Notes: generated by a model not told the origin, from the letters alone. A stretch of DNA of 64,000 bases from Phytoseiulus persimilis (GCA_037576195.1 CM075101.1:34162001-34226000); one strand, 5' to 3'. Positions 40,001-54,300 are shown, counted from the first letter of the stretch. Numbers and translations: made by a program.

Positions 40001-43000
40001 TGAGGTCTGCACGAGGTCTGATACACCGGATCGGTCACCGCCTAGCTCTCAATGGGGCACGTCGTGAAGCAGCGACTCTCTGAACTTTGAAGTGGGATGA
40101 ATCGAGGGAACCTTCGAATTCATTGAAGCCGAATCTCGGAAGTAGAAGCGAGATATCGGGATCCGGGAGCGGGCTCCTCCGTATGACTCACAGAATCCTA
40201 GTTACTTCGGGGAACGGTGCTAAATGATTCGCCGGTCCACGTTTGTATGTGGGCCGGGGCAGAGCTTGTTAGCTGTTAGTGAGCCGATATGCCAGCTGTC
40301 TCCACGTGCACAGCAGGCAGGCAGTCTCCGACGCTACCGACCCCTGACGATGCCATACATAGTGTTACAAGGAATGCTAGATTCGTCCGCCCCGACATCT
40401 TCCAGATATTGCGCTTTCCTCTAGGTTGGTCGTTCCCGTCTGATGCATTGACACACTCGTCATCCATCAAAGATTTTACAAGAGACATAGGGCACAGGGG
40501 AGCTTCTGTCGTCCTGGGCACACAGAACTAGACGTTCGCTGAGGACTCCCGGAAAAGGAGTGCTCATATACGAGCTCTCCGGGTCGTCTGCAGTTCAATC
40601 AATGGGGATTCTCCCGACGGAACCTGACCGATGGACTCTGTGGGGATTGGTCGCCAAGTCCCTCTGGCGATTTCCGTCGTTGACGATATATTTACGATTG
40701 ACTCCCGGTCCGGTTACTATCCTCTGTTGTTTTATTGGGCAAGCAAGGTCGTCTGGTGACTTCACGATTCGATCTCACGGAGCTTTAAGCTATCAACTAC
40801 GACTCCGTTCAACTGAGCAGCTGAGTGGTTCTCGATGAATCGATCGGCGACGGAAGCGGATCCTGATAATCGGGACCGAAGCGCCCATGGTCCTTCCAGT
40901 TTCACTTGGAGTCAAAATTTTCACCTCTCCCGGTTAAGTTCGCCCCCGTCGATCTTGTGCTGGGAGGAGAGCCGGGAGGGGGAAATAAGAAGCCGATCTG
41001 CATGATTCCCCACACGGGAACGCCTGTGGTGCGCAGAGGAGTTAGCATCCGACGAACCAGATTGATGTTTCCTCAAAACATGGGAACGATTCGATCCATT
41101 CATGAACATGAAAAATGAGCCGAGCATCGCGTTCATCCAGGGGATAGAGTTACATTTCCATTATTCATCGTTAGGGTTTGGGTGAAACGAGGATGAGCGA
41201 TGCGACAGAGAAGAAACAAGAGAGGAAGAACTGAGCCAAAGCCGCGTCTCATAAGTAAGTACGAAGACACTCGCAGCAACGGCATTGCATTGCTGAGGGC
41301 GTCCTCATCTGGGCAAGCCGCTTAGACCCTGGTGCGTTTTCCTTCGACCTCATCCGCACTCACGACCTCGCCTTCTCTTGAGTGTTCGACGCGGAGCTGG
41401 GGAGCCGAGGAATTGAAGCAGCGCTGGAGAGCGGGGAGAAGCGGGTCGAGAATGAGAACGACGGAGGATGCCACTGTCGTTTTCTGTCACTGCCGCCTTG
41501 AGCAGATTTATGGATGGCACGCAGTGGAGGTCCCGCGACGAGCGAAATAGAGGGAAGAATTGAAATGCAGCAAAAAAACTTCACAACAGTTGACGGAAAT
41601 ACTCCCACCACGTGACCGTTCAGTCCCTCTTCTCGGCCATCTGGAACCACCTTCAACCCGCTGTCCTCGAATCCTTCCGCAGTTTAGGAGCTCTCCGCTC
41701 TATTCCAAACTCCGCGTCAAGCGGGAATCCTAGAAGAGGAAAGCTCCGAGAAGAGGAACTCCGATCCTATTCTCGTTGGCTGATGTTGCCGCCAGTAGTT
41801 TGATGGCTCTAACAGTCTGGCAGACGCCGCGCCGCAGCTCAGATGACTGCGAGCAAACTGCGAAGCGAAATAAGAAAAGAGCCTTTTTATGCCGGCGGCC
41901 CGTGAAGTCGATTGTCGCAGCGGCCGCCCCTTCAGTCGATGGGAGCGACGAAGGCGATCCAGTGTCAGAGGGTTGATAACTCGGGATCCCGCTGAGAAAG
42001 CTCGAACAGATTAGTGGCTCTCGCTCGGTCCCACCATTGGAAAGTTTCAAAGAGGGAAAACTTCGACTGGAGTTAGATGTCCATCGAGAGAATCCACCGC
42101 TCCGCTCGCTGGGGTTCTGACTATCAAGGACGGAGAGGGCAGTGAAACCTACAACCAGCGCCTCGACACGTTCGGGCGTTTCCTTTTTCTGGTCTCGTCG
42201 ACACTGGCCGACCGTGGAAACAGGGACTGGAAGAACCGCGGAAATTCGTTCAAGCGGGCCAATAAACTTACGTTCTTCACCCGAAGCACTCCCGGGATGA
42301 GCGAGTGCCTCCTGTTAGAGAACTGCCGCGAAAAAAAAATCGTCCAAGTAGAACGCGACGAGCGACTGTCATCAACTGGGGGGAGAAGCCCCGAGTTCAT
42401 CTGCCAGCGTCTCTGCGAGACTCAAACGTACATCACTGCTTCGTCTGGCAGAAGTATGAAGGGCACGCGTCTTTGCGAACACGTTCGAAGGAGAATGTCA
42501 AGTTGAAAGTCAACTGCGGGGAGATTGTCCCGAGGAATCTCCCAATCTTTTATTGGAAATGTGAAGCCCAGTGGAGGGAGCATCGGGAGTCACCGGGAAA
42601 TTCCGAAAGGCCCCTATCCCGCGAACCTCGATTCTTGCGCAGGCACGCGAGGACAGAACAGCTCTCTTCAGATGTTCTACCTTGGATGCAAATGAATCCT
42701 ATTGTAGACTCCTCACGTGTGACCTCACTTCAAACAACGAAGAAAAGACACGACCGTCACATTTGTAACGCTGATCATTTCAATAATGCCGGAGTCGCTC
42801 CCGCGAACGCTCGAAGAGTAAAGCAGACTTTTCCCGACTGATAACACTTCCAGGAAATGTTCGGAATTCTCCACAACGGGACTTTTTATGTTGGAGTATT
42901 GCACAGTTCCCTCGAGATTCGCTCGATCCAAAGATACCACTAATGATAATCTCGAAAGTCGACTTGGGGTAGCCTATCCGACTGAATGAGATGTTGTCAT

Positions 43001-43432
43001 TCCGTCCCATTTTCGAGATTAGTATCACAGGGGGAAATATCATCGTTGCACTTTTGTTTCACTGTGAACTCAGCTCCAACAAGAGGAGCAAGCTGGAGCA
43101 CATAACGCCGGTGATTCGCAGAAGTCATTCATCATTCGTTGCTTGAACTCTTTAGGCAGAGCAGCCGAGAACCCACCGTCAACATCGCTTTCATTCCGGA
43201 TCTTCCTTCGACGGGGGCGAGCTTCATCTAGGAACAATGTTGGTTGGAACCCTCCGAGATCCGTTTCCCTCAACAGCGAGGAAGTCAGCTGAGGCTGTCA
43301 TCGAGAGCCGATCACTCATTTTGCTTGGAGCTTTGCTATCTCTAACTTCTCCTTCGACAGAGTCGTAGTTTTATACACTCCAAACCGATGCGAACAGGAG
43401 TCGTACGCTGAAACCTACACACTGACCCGAGC
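37035..43432. other. Intergenic, no supported gene
   Basis: The longest ORFs (39176-39805 and 42305-42841, both +) show no domain and no convincing splice partners. The last few hundred bases before 43432 should contain the 3' UTR of the ABCA gene on the minus strand. No clear AATAAA was seen there. Confidence 0.4.
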
Positions 43433-45375
43433 CTACTCATCCACAATGAACTGCGTTTTTGCGAAGTTCAAAAAAATCTGCTCCAGGGTGGTATCCGACA
43501 CAATTGAGTCTTCAAAGGCGAACCGAGAATTGAGCTCAGCGATTGCAGCGAATAGGGCACTCCAACTGATCGAAGGGTCCGTGATGTGGAAATGCAGCAA
43601 CGCCTGTGGCAAAGAAATACCCAACGATGAAAGATTCACCTCGGAGGGTAGGGGCCGGGCTTGGTTTGCGAGTGTCCTTTCATCGAACGTTGGATCTATT
43701 CAGGGTTGCAGGTGCTCTCGCAGGTAAGTGTGTGGCATAGCTAATGTGCGTCCGAATAATTCACTGCTAGTCAGAGATGTGGGCTCAGGGTTTTGTTTTT
43801 GTTCGCCGAGCCGTGCTCACCTGATGGCTGCTGATGAGCTGATTTTCATTTGGGAACAATCCGTCCATCGCCTCGCAAACTCGTGCCGATTCCTCTGCCC
43901 TCCGTTCAGCGCCGAGGTCGGCTTTGAGTTTCAGGAGCACAGTGAAACCTTGGCCGTACTTCGACTTCAGTCTCTGAGTGGATCCTATGCAGCGGAAGCC
44001 GCCGTTCACCATGATGCACAGCCTGGACGATAAGAAACAGTTATATAAGGAACAGCGGGACGGATAATGCCGCGAACATCTGTCGGTCTACAGTCAGAAA
44101 TTATGAAAATGCTCCCAGTCGGGGTCGAGAAAACTCCGACCCTTCTTGCTGAACTCCGGTTCTGTCCACGGTTTCCCTCTCTCACCTGTCGCATAAAGCC
44201 TCGCACTCTTCCATCGAGTGAGACGTGAGCACAATGGCGCTTCCGAGCTCTCTCTGCACCTTGATAAGGGCATTCCAGATCTTCCGACGTGCCTCGGGAT
44301 CCACGCCAGCGGTTGGCTCATCCAGAAAAATCACCCGAGGGCCTCCGAGGATGGCGACGCCAATGGATAGTTTCCGCTTATTGCCTCCACTAACGGGGGA
44401 GAAAAAGCCGCTACGCTGTCATTTCAGGCCACCGAGTCACACTTGACGCGGATCGAACGCATCATCCCGGTTCTCGGAGCCGGGGCACTGTCGTGGAACA
44501 AGCTCTGCCACTAGCTGAGCACACTCGCTCTCACAGGTACAATAGAACAGACAGGATGTACGAGGGAATATCATGAATCAGCGTGCACTCCTTCGAACAC
44601 CCACTCCGCTCACCTGTAGCTTCCGCACATCTTATCGGCATGTGGGCTGAGGTCTGTGACCCGTATCAGTGATTCGGTAAGTTCGTTCACTCTGCTGAGG
44701 GGAACGCCCCGCAGAATACTGAACAGACGGAACATTTCGCGGGCGCTCATAGTGTCGATTATAGCATCGAATTGGGGACAGTACCCGATTTCAGTTTGAA
44801 ACTGTAAGCAAGCGGCGAGTTAGGGAATGAAAGCCCCCGGTTCAGCCGTCGATAAGGCGATAATTCCGCGAAACGACCTCGCGAGCTCACCCTGTCCCGA
44901 TTCTCTCTCAGACTGTAGTCGGATATGAACGCGTTCCCAGCCGACATGAGAAGGTCTCCGCTCAGCATTCTGAACGTGGTTGTTTTGCCCGCACCATTGA
45001 CTCCCAGCAGTCCGAAGCACTCTCTCTGCTTCACCCTGAAGTAAATTTGAAGCCGATCCGTAGGAAGCACTTCCGAAGAGAATTTCCACCTCCATCATGG
45101 GGGTTCCCGGATCGCAGTTGAAACACCGTCCACTGATAGTCCTAGCCGAGTGATTCACATCTTGGAATGTCGAGAGTATACGAACCTGAAAGAGATGTCT
45201 TTGACAGCCTGGAAGTTTCCATAGACTTTCGAAAGTCTGTACGCTGTCATGGCGAGACCGTCTCTGGGAAGAGAGCCCGTCACCATTTCTTCAACGAGTT
45301 CCTTCTCTTTGAAGACGTCCTCGTCTTCAGAGACCAACGGATAGGATGCCGCTCGCATGGGCTCTGTCGAATCCC
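43433..45375 (-). other. NBD2 and C-terminal exons of the ABCA gene
   Basis: Six exons (45375 to 43433) encode the second nucleotide-binding domain: linker '[12 protein letters not shown]', Walker [13 protein letters not shown]-loop '[10 protein letters not shown]', signature [10 protein letters not shown] split by an intron inside the Ser codon, Walker B '[13 protein letters not shown]', H-loop '[11 protein letters not shown]', then '[11 protein letters not shown]' and the C-terminal segment ending '[11 protein letters not shown]'. No key residue is missing. Confidence 0.93.
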
Positions 45376-48300
45376 CTGGAAATTCATACGAATCGGATCC
45401 GGGTGGTGAATCCGCAGAGAACTAATTTCAGGAAGCTTCCGATTGGATGAGTGATTCCAAAAAGCATAGGAAACACGTCGACCGACCGACTAGCAACACT
45501 GCCACCCCACAAGCCGGAGCTTCATACCTATCTTTTCTCTCTGGTGTTTTCTAAGGAACGCATCCCGAATTCTGTAGAAGAAACGTTGTAAATTCGTTTC
45601 GATTATGATGTTGAGTGCGAAGAGCACAGTTCCCGTTATCACCAGGCAGACCATTTCCCAGCCTGCTCCCGCATCGTCTACAGCGAACGCCGAGGGCCGT
45701 TCGTAGCACAAAGTTGAGCTGTTGCCATGCTTGCACTCTGAGAAAGAGAGGGTTCGATTATTCACGCAGAGAACGATTCTCGGTGCGGATCATCAGCTGC
45801 AGACTTCGAAACTCGTCCTCATGGAATGAGTGCCGTTCACGATTGACTCTGGTATCGTTTACCTGAACAGCATTTGCTCAGAAACGCCAGAGCTTCTTTG
45901 AACGATTTTTCCGGAGAGCAAATGAACTCCGACGAAACACTGTCGCTGTGGACCGATTCACAGGTTCTCTTCAATGCGCCGTTGTAGTGAATATTCGATA
46001 GACCCCATATCATCGCGAAGTGCGGCAAGAAATGGAGGACGTCCGTTGAAAACTTTAGCGCCGCGTTGTTTATCCCGAGAGGGTTGTTCGGGAGTCTTCC
46101 CAGGAACTGTAGCATCGTGACTACCAGAACACCAATCATTCCTAGAGATGAACGATGACGACGCAGCAGGGTAAAGAGAACACCATGAGAATCGATAGGT
46201 TTCGCCTCGACAAACATATTCGTTCCTGCTCCCTGTGAAGCCTGGAAATATTCATGAACAGCCCCGAAGTTCCGCTCGTGAGAGCCGTTTCCATCTGAGG
46301 GAGCCCCATGCTCAAGGACGACAAATCTTCCGCGGGGGATGTCAGTGCGCTGCTCATCCTCCTCAAGTGATTATCATGCACGTCGTAAGAAATCATCGCG
46401 ATGGAAAACACAATCAAAAACTGGGGAACCTCGACGATTCGCAAAGCTTTGCTATGACAGATCTACTATGAGAGGAAATCTGGGATGATGGGGACGGGTA
46501 GCTAGAATCGAAGCAAATGATTCGATGTTGATTCGACAGGATGTTGCACTCACCGACCAAGACACCTAGGAACACCATCATCGAGAAACCGCTCGATGGT
46601 TTTTTCGGCCAATAGGACATCAGATACGCCAATGGTATGGTTGCGAAGCCGAACAACATGAGGAGCACCAGTATCGCCCCTAATAACGGGAGAAAATTCC
46701 GACATGAGTGGCGGGTGAGGAAACGATGGAGACATACCGCCTCCTGGAGCCCCCTCAACTACCCCTCCGCCTCAGCCAGTGTACTCGCACCGATGACGGA
46801 GACCGAGCAGTGCGATAGCCCGCTTGAACTCACAGGCCGTGTCGTCGTAGTGGGTGTACACTCCATCTGGATTCCCGATCAGCAAGGTCGCCAGAACGAG
46901 CAGCGAGCAGAGAAAATGGAGCTGGATGTCGTACAGAATGGACGAAACGAAATAGATGAATCGGTTCACACCGGTCATCAGCTGCATCTGAAAGCGGCGA
47001 TTTGCGTTGTATGGGGTCGTTCTGATCAGCCGCTCACCCTTAGAACTCATGAGGGAGAAAAAGAGCTTCCACACTGATCCAGAGTTTGTTGTAACATTGT
47101 CCAGACTATTCCTTCCATCGAGAGAGCAAACCGCGACATCGAGAGAGCAAACCGCGACTTCGAGAGAGCGACAAGCCGGAAGTATCGTCCGCGATCCGTT
47201 GCTCGGACGATGTTGGTCGGACAAGCTCCGAGGACTTCGTTGCGCAACAAAGTTCGAGTCTTTCGTTCGGAAACTCGAACGTTTGCTCACCAGCTTCGCC
47301 TTGGAGACATTCTCCTGAACCGGGAATATGATGAATGATGATGTGATGAAGGCCACCGAGAGTGACATCAGGGTCGCGCAGAAAAGCCGAGCTGTCGGGA
47401 AATTCCAATTATTATATCATGAATCCTGGCTTGAGGTGTTGTGAGTGAACTCGTGTCACACATTGAAGCCCGGCGAAACGTACGAGCGGTATCGGTACTC
47501 ATCATTTTCTCTTTCGGGAAACTCTTTGACCCCCAGAGGATCGGCTGATAGGTCACATGTACCTGCGAGGGAACAGACAACGATTCGTTGCGAGTACGCT
47601 CATAAATCGCATCCATAGAATAAACTTTTATGGTCTGTGGCGGGCCGTATAGCCCTGTCACGGCAAATACTCTCAGGGAGAGACATAGAAGACCGAGCGA
47701 ACAGTAAACCGAACTCACCCGACCATCGAGGATGGCTGAATGCGCCAGGGCCAAGGCACACATCGCCACGTGGTAGGGTTCGCCAGAGAACCAAAAGTTC
47801 AGCGCGGTTTCATTGACGTACTTTGCGCCGACCAAATGGTTCCGCTTGTAGGAGGTCAGATCTCCATCGGCTGCGACGTATATTTGGGGAATGAGTCGAA
47901 CAGGACATTCATCGACCTTGATGATGCCCTTGAGCTCTAGCGCTCACCTATTTTCAGGAGATACTCTTGGATTTCATCATCGGTGGTGTTCTCGGCTAAG
48001 ACGTGCACCGAGGTTTCCTCCTGGAGCCTCCTCCTGGTCGCGTTCGAGAGCGGAGATGGTGGTCCCGGCACGAGGAAACTTCCAGACGGACCGAAAAGCT
48101 TGTACAGGTCGTAGGTCACGGTCTGGACAGGGTTGGGAAACGTTAGTTGTTTTTTTTTCCATGATCTCGGTCCGTGGAACTGTTCCTCGCATCGAATAAC
48201 CGTGGTGTAGGATTTACTGCCTCCCGAGAAGACAATCACATACTGATGCTCCGTTGCCCCCAATCACGCTGACAAGACGGCTGTCAACAACACAGAACAG

Positions 48301-51300
48301 CGTCGTTGTCAAAATCGGCAGGAGCACCATGAAAACCGGCAGCCACCATTGCCGCTTGGCCGCATCATGTCGCTTCATCCAGAGCCCAAAGAAATGGTTG
48401 AAGTGTAGTCGAACACCAGAGACCTTCTCGTATGCGGGGAACTTCCGATCTGATGAGAGGAGACAATGGGAGGGAACATGAATTAGCAACGGACGAATAA
48501 ATTATGGTTTTAATGCAACAACAAACTGGTCATGCTCGACCATCAGAAGTTTGCGGCGAAGCAACTTTCGAACATAGAGCGTGGGCTCGGGCTTATGATT
48601 TACCTTCTGTAGGAGACTTCGCGTGCTCGTTTGACTGGAAACCGTTCTCTTCAGGTGATGGATTCGACTCAGCGAGCGCGTTTCCCAGAGCTGCCCCCAT
48701 TTCCCCGACCTTGAGGAATACATCTTCCATGGTGGTCACGGCGACACCCAACGAAGCCGCACCCAGATCCACCTGCGACGGCAATGGGCTCGTGGAAGTC
48801 GAAGAAATGGCGGTATGGGACGAGCCAGTGGGAAATTCCGATTCTCGCTTCCATTATCACGCTCGAAATATGTGGTAACACGTGCAGGTTTTCACACGCG
48901 TCTGCAAGAACCTTGTTCTCCTCGAAAAACTTGAATAAGTCGACCATGCTATCGGCGGATGGGAATCCCAGGTTCACGACATACTCGTACGTCATGTCAG
49001 CTTCCACGCTGGCCGTTTCTCCGACAAAACGCCTGACGACCTCCACGGCCGCGTCAACATTTACGCCCGGCGACGCTTTTGCGATGCGCATTTTGTACCC
49101 GGTCTCTGTTCGGGTGCACGCAGCAAATGAAGCATTAGTCAATTGAACGAAGGAGCGGAATATCGACTCGCTCCCGGCTTTGCCCGCTCTCTGGTCCCGC
49201 ATTAGACCTTCTCCGCTCTTTCCTTCCTGAGAGCTCAGACTGTACGCGAGGACTCAGAGGGCACGCGGCTATCATTGCGTCCGGGAGAACAAACGTTCCG
49301 CGTACCGAATTTCTTCTTGAGAAACATGGGAGAGCCGGAACACATGACGCTGCCAGCCGAAAGGAATGTAATCCTATCTCCAAGAACGTCGGCCTCTTCC
49401 ATATAGTGGGTGGTCAGCAGAATGGTTCTGCCTTTGCGCAGTTCTTGCAAGACAGTCCAAACCATACGACGTGCCTGAGGGTCCATTCCGGCGGTGGGCT
49501 CGTCCAAAATAATCACCTAGAAAACGCGCGACTCGGTGAGAACTTTCAAAACGTCTCACTGCGAGCAATGAAACACGGACATGAGCTTCTTCCGCGTAGT
49601 GGCTGAGAACAATTACCGAGCTGCCTCCGACCATGGCGTTCGCCATGGATAGTTTTCGTTTCATGCCTCCGGAAAGGTTCCTCGAGAGCACGTCCACTTT
49701 GGGATCAAGTTCAAATTTCCGCACGAGCTCTTCGGCCTCGTCATTGACAAGGCTCTCGGATGCGCCCTTGAGCTTTCCGAAAAACAGCAAATGCTCTCGC
49801 ACCTGGAACAGTGCGGAAGCTTTGTGGATAGCGGCAGAAATGCCAAGCCCATGTCACGAACAATCCGACCGTCGCATCAGCCAAATCTTAGCTCCTCGTG
49901 CCGTAAAGTGCTCTAAACTAGATTTCCGAAACTCACCGTGAGCTCGTCGAAAAGCACGTTGTGTTGAGGGCAAAGGCCAACGCTCTTCCGAGCTTGCCGA
50001 GTATGCGACTGAACGTTGAAACCGTTAATGAAGAGCTGTCCTGATGAGGGCGGGAATAGCCCTGGAACAAAAGTTTCCGACGATGCGGCTCATCGAACGA
50101 TTGAGGTCGTAACGGTTCGGAGGGGGGGGGGGGTCCACAGCTATCCTCTGGTTCAGAATATTCGATCGCCTCCGTCGGATTCCAGCCGGAATGTTCCGAA
50201 TCCGCCCCGAAATTCCAAAGCGGGCCTACCCGTCAAGATGTTCATGGTGGTCGTTTTCCCAGCTCCGTTGTGACCCAGGATGACCGAGATCTCGTCATTG
50301 TACATCCTGAGACTAACATCTCTGAGAACCTTCAAAAAAGAATGATTGATCTCTGTCCTCAACGTTGAAAGCTGGCACAGCTATGATCACATATAAATAG
50401 AGCGACAGTCGATGAACCCAGATTCCTTGACGTCGTTCGCTTGAGACATTAGATGTCAAATTGGGCGGATTTTCAGCGCAATATCCCTCCCACATACGCC
50501 AGGAAGCAGTCAGGGGTGGGGCGGCAGGGCGAGCGCGGAAGAGCAAAGATACAGCTGGTCTAAATAAAACTTCTGGGTATCCGTCGCGCGAAAGTATTTG
50601 CATACGTCCACGGATCTGCATATGACATCTGATTTTAGGGGAGCGACATTCTCCCAACGGTCACGTTCTACCTAGCTGCTTCTTCAGCGATTGGGACGCC
50701 GTGAGAGAATTCTTCAGGATATCTCCCAAGGGCTCATGTTTAATAGGGTCGACGGGATTTCGCGCCATTTCATACCCCCCAGAAATAGCAAAGTGAGAAG
50801 TGCGTCGGAAAAAAATTTGGGAAGCTGGCTCTTCCTGGTAGTTAGAACCGCTATAAGAAGTCCTTGAGGGGCGTCAGAACTCGGGATCGACATCCGGGGG
50901 CCGCGAAACCCCCGCAGCTCCATCCGGCACGTCGGCGCTGCTTGTCACTGACACTGCATGTTCTACTCTCTCCTCCCTCAACCGAATCGCCACTGAATGC
51001 TCATTCATTAGAGAAACTTCGAACTGTTAGAGGGACTCATCCGAGAATGAAGGAGTCCTGAAAGAGTTGGATTCTATGGAAAACGTGAGTTACCAACCTG
51101 TTTGCTCCCGAAATATTTGCTCACATTCCTCAGAACGACACAAGGCCGTCCGCTGCTCGAAGAATAGTCCTCGAAGAGTTCGTTCTCCGCCGACTCATCC
51201 TGGATATCCGAGAGAACAGCGTCGGAGTTTTTCCGCACCTCCCAGTACGATTTCTGAAAGTGTTGAAACGCTTCATGTAAACTGCTCGCTACTTGTTTTT

Positions 51301-54300
51301 CCACCCGCGATGTTGAAGAGCATCGCAATCTGACGTAGGTGGACAGCGCTGACGCGGAAAAAGCTGATTTGTCATCAGACGCAAGGCAAAAAGTCCGGGA
51401 TTTCGTTCGGGCACGCTTTCGTGCTACAACCATACACTGCATTATTATTCAACCTGAAAGAAGAATAGCGGGTGTCTTGGTATTCCGAGCTGCCACGGCC
51501 AAACGTTGTCGAGGTAAAAAATGAGCAAGCTGTACACGAAGCATCCGAGTAAGAGGTCAGTCATTACGCTCGCGAGGACGATGTTGTCCCCGGGAACTGC
51601 CGGCGAATAGATAGAGCTCCAGTTAGCTCCGGCACCTGAAATTATCGCACCGATTTTTATAGATGCTTGACCCGCTCTTCGACAACAAGCGATGCGATCC
51701 CGATGCTGCCCGGAATTGATTCAGCTCCTTTCTGTTCCCTGATGCCTCCGAGTTCTTGCGAAGCATCGTTTATAAATTAGCGCCACGACAGCATAATCCC
51801 GGCAGCTTGAGTTCATGAGAGTTTTTGAAGTGTGTTGAATTAATTTTTAACGAAGCGGCTCGCTCACCCTGAGATTCTTTGAAGCTGATGAGCTTGAAGC
51901 ACCAATATAATCCGGAATTCGGAAGGAAAAGCGTTGTGAGAAGCTTTGCGGAACGCGACAGGCTTTGATAGCGGTTCTGCTGTACCGGGTCGAGGAACGA
52001 CGTCGATACTGACAACGAAAGGAACCAACAGAGAGTTCCCACCAATGTTCCGATGACAGCTGCAACACATTGGCGCCGGTTAACTTGGTCAGGAATCTGC
52101 ACGAAATGTCCTAGGTAGTTCCCGAAGTCCACAGATCTCGCCGGGGACAGGCTTACGGGATTGGAATAGGACAGTCAGGAACATGAGGAAGAGCGTCGCC
52201 GCGAGCGAATGTAACAGGAACACACTCAGCACCAGCGATGGGTCGGAGCGGGTCAGAACAGCCTGGTCCGCGCGAACCGGTATCTGAAACGGAAAATTCT
52301 TCAGCATCGAAACACTCGCAGAGCCATCTCAATGTGGGGTGAGAACAGATGCAAAAGAGGAAGTTCCCGAATCTGGCGATCACGAAGTTTTCTTTGGCTC
52401 ATTACTCGGTTTCGCGGAAGAGAGAAAGATATCGAATGACTTTTTCTCGTGCAACGCTCCTCCAGAATACCTTGAAAGCGATAACAGCGACGATGGACAC
52501 CAGCAACATCGTAAGGAATCCGTTGAGGAAAATGTTCGTCCAATAAACCCAATCGGAGAGGCCCATCATTCGGAGGTATTCCTGAATGGGTACAAAACGG
52601 GTCAGCTGCGAAGCCAGGAGAGCAAAAAGGGCGGAAGTGTTGCTCGCGAAGTCAAGCTTCTCGAGAAGCCCGTCTGCGGCTTGTTCGAGAGCCGGGTTCG
52701 TCTGAGAATTGGGCACATACCTTGACTCTCGCTTGCTTGTCCTGGATAATCCGTCGTATATAACGGATCACGAAGAGTGTATAGCCATACACATACAATA
52801 CCGGTATGAATGAGCTGAGCGATGTGAATGATTCATCGTCGAGCCACGAAGGGAACGGAAAACGGCTGAGGTAGATCTGAGGTTTAAGAGTTGTTATTAT
52901 ATTTCTGCGGAGCCCCTCGTCGAAGCTCTGAAGCAGCTCTGACACGAGGCAGGCCGTGGGAGGAGCGCGAAAGCCGCGAGCAGAATATCGGTCTCTCAAT
53001 ATTGTCCTGTCGGCTGGGCTCCCTCAGGAGAAACAGGGGCGGAAGTTCAAATCGCGAAGTTCAGTAGGCGCCGAAAATTGCCTTGTAGGTCAGGCTTCGG
53101 ATTCGAGCTGATAAATGTGAGAGAGACGTGTGAAACCTTCTGCGAACTACGAAACGTCAACTCATAGCTGATTGAACTCTGCTCATGCTGACTCAGGCTC
53201 ATGAAGCGCAACGCTGGAAGCTTGACGACGTCATAAAGGAGAGGAATTCCGACACAGCACATCATTTCGGGGCAAGGTCGTTTCAACCTCAGATTTCGAG
53301 GCGAAGCTCTTTGGCTCGGGAGCCGCAAATCAGAGCCCCACACTGATATTACAACTCGATGGGAGTAGATTCCCCTTGGTGGAGAAAAGGGAAGGGCAAG
53401 GAGCCGCTCCGACGCCACTTCGAACCTGTCGGAGCGATTCAAGCACTGGAAGTTCATCTAAATTTTATATTACAAGTTCAGTCAACCAGCTGTTCTCGAG
53501 CCATTAAGATCTGTCTGAAATAATAACCAGCAGAGATGGAGGCAGCCGCCCTCCAGTCCCTAGAACTCGCGACTGGATCGTGAGCTTTTTATGGTCGGTA
53601 GGTCGGTTCGCTGCATCGTGGTAATCAGCTTGCGTCGATTGGCAAGGAAGTTTCCCGTCGTCTTGGGGAGTAAGAGTAGGGCACGCTGCTCACAAGTCAG
53701 TCATCGCCAAATATAGGTGCCCGCCAAGCCTCCTCTTCGCGGAGTTCTATGCGGAACAACCTAACGAACTTGATTCACTACGAAACATTTGAGAGAACCT
53801 CTAGCATGTGAAAGCCGAGTTCGGCAGAGCTCCTACTCACCGACGGCTTGGATACATTTTGTTCAACCGCGTACGCGGAAAAGATGCCCTCCATAATGGA
53901 GGGAAGGAGTCGTGCGTCGTCATGTCGAGGACCTTTGTGAGGGACCGGCGAAAACAGGTGACTCGTTTTGTAATTCGCCACCGACTGATTTATGCGAACC
54001 TTGGGGAAGAATGCGGTTATTTTTCCATACATACTCGGCGATTCTTTCAGATGGGGGAACTGGATTCCACCGGGTCACGCAAGATATCCGCGGCTATCAA
54101 ATGGCTCTTCAACCTCATCCAAATTTTGCACCCAGAGATCCTCACTTTATAAGCGAAGTCGTGTCGCTCCGTGGCTGTGAATTCAACGCTGAAAAGCACC
54201 CCGCCCATCTTGACGCACTCGTCGAGAGCCTTCGCGTTCTCCACTCCTTCAACTGTTGTCACTGAGCGACGGAATGAGAACGAAAGATCAGTTTCTGATG

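Noticed and set aside
42305-42841. 178-codon + strand ORF near the ABCA 3' end
   Set aside because: No recognisable domain or exon partners. It lies where unconstrained 3' flanking sequence is expected.
53047-53457. 137-codon minus-strand ORF between ABCA exons 4 and 5
   Set aside because: Exon 4 (ending 'SKPS') joins exon 5 (starting '[11 protein letters not shown]') in phase and matches the ABCA family without extra residues, so this ORF lies in an intron.
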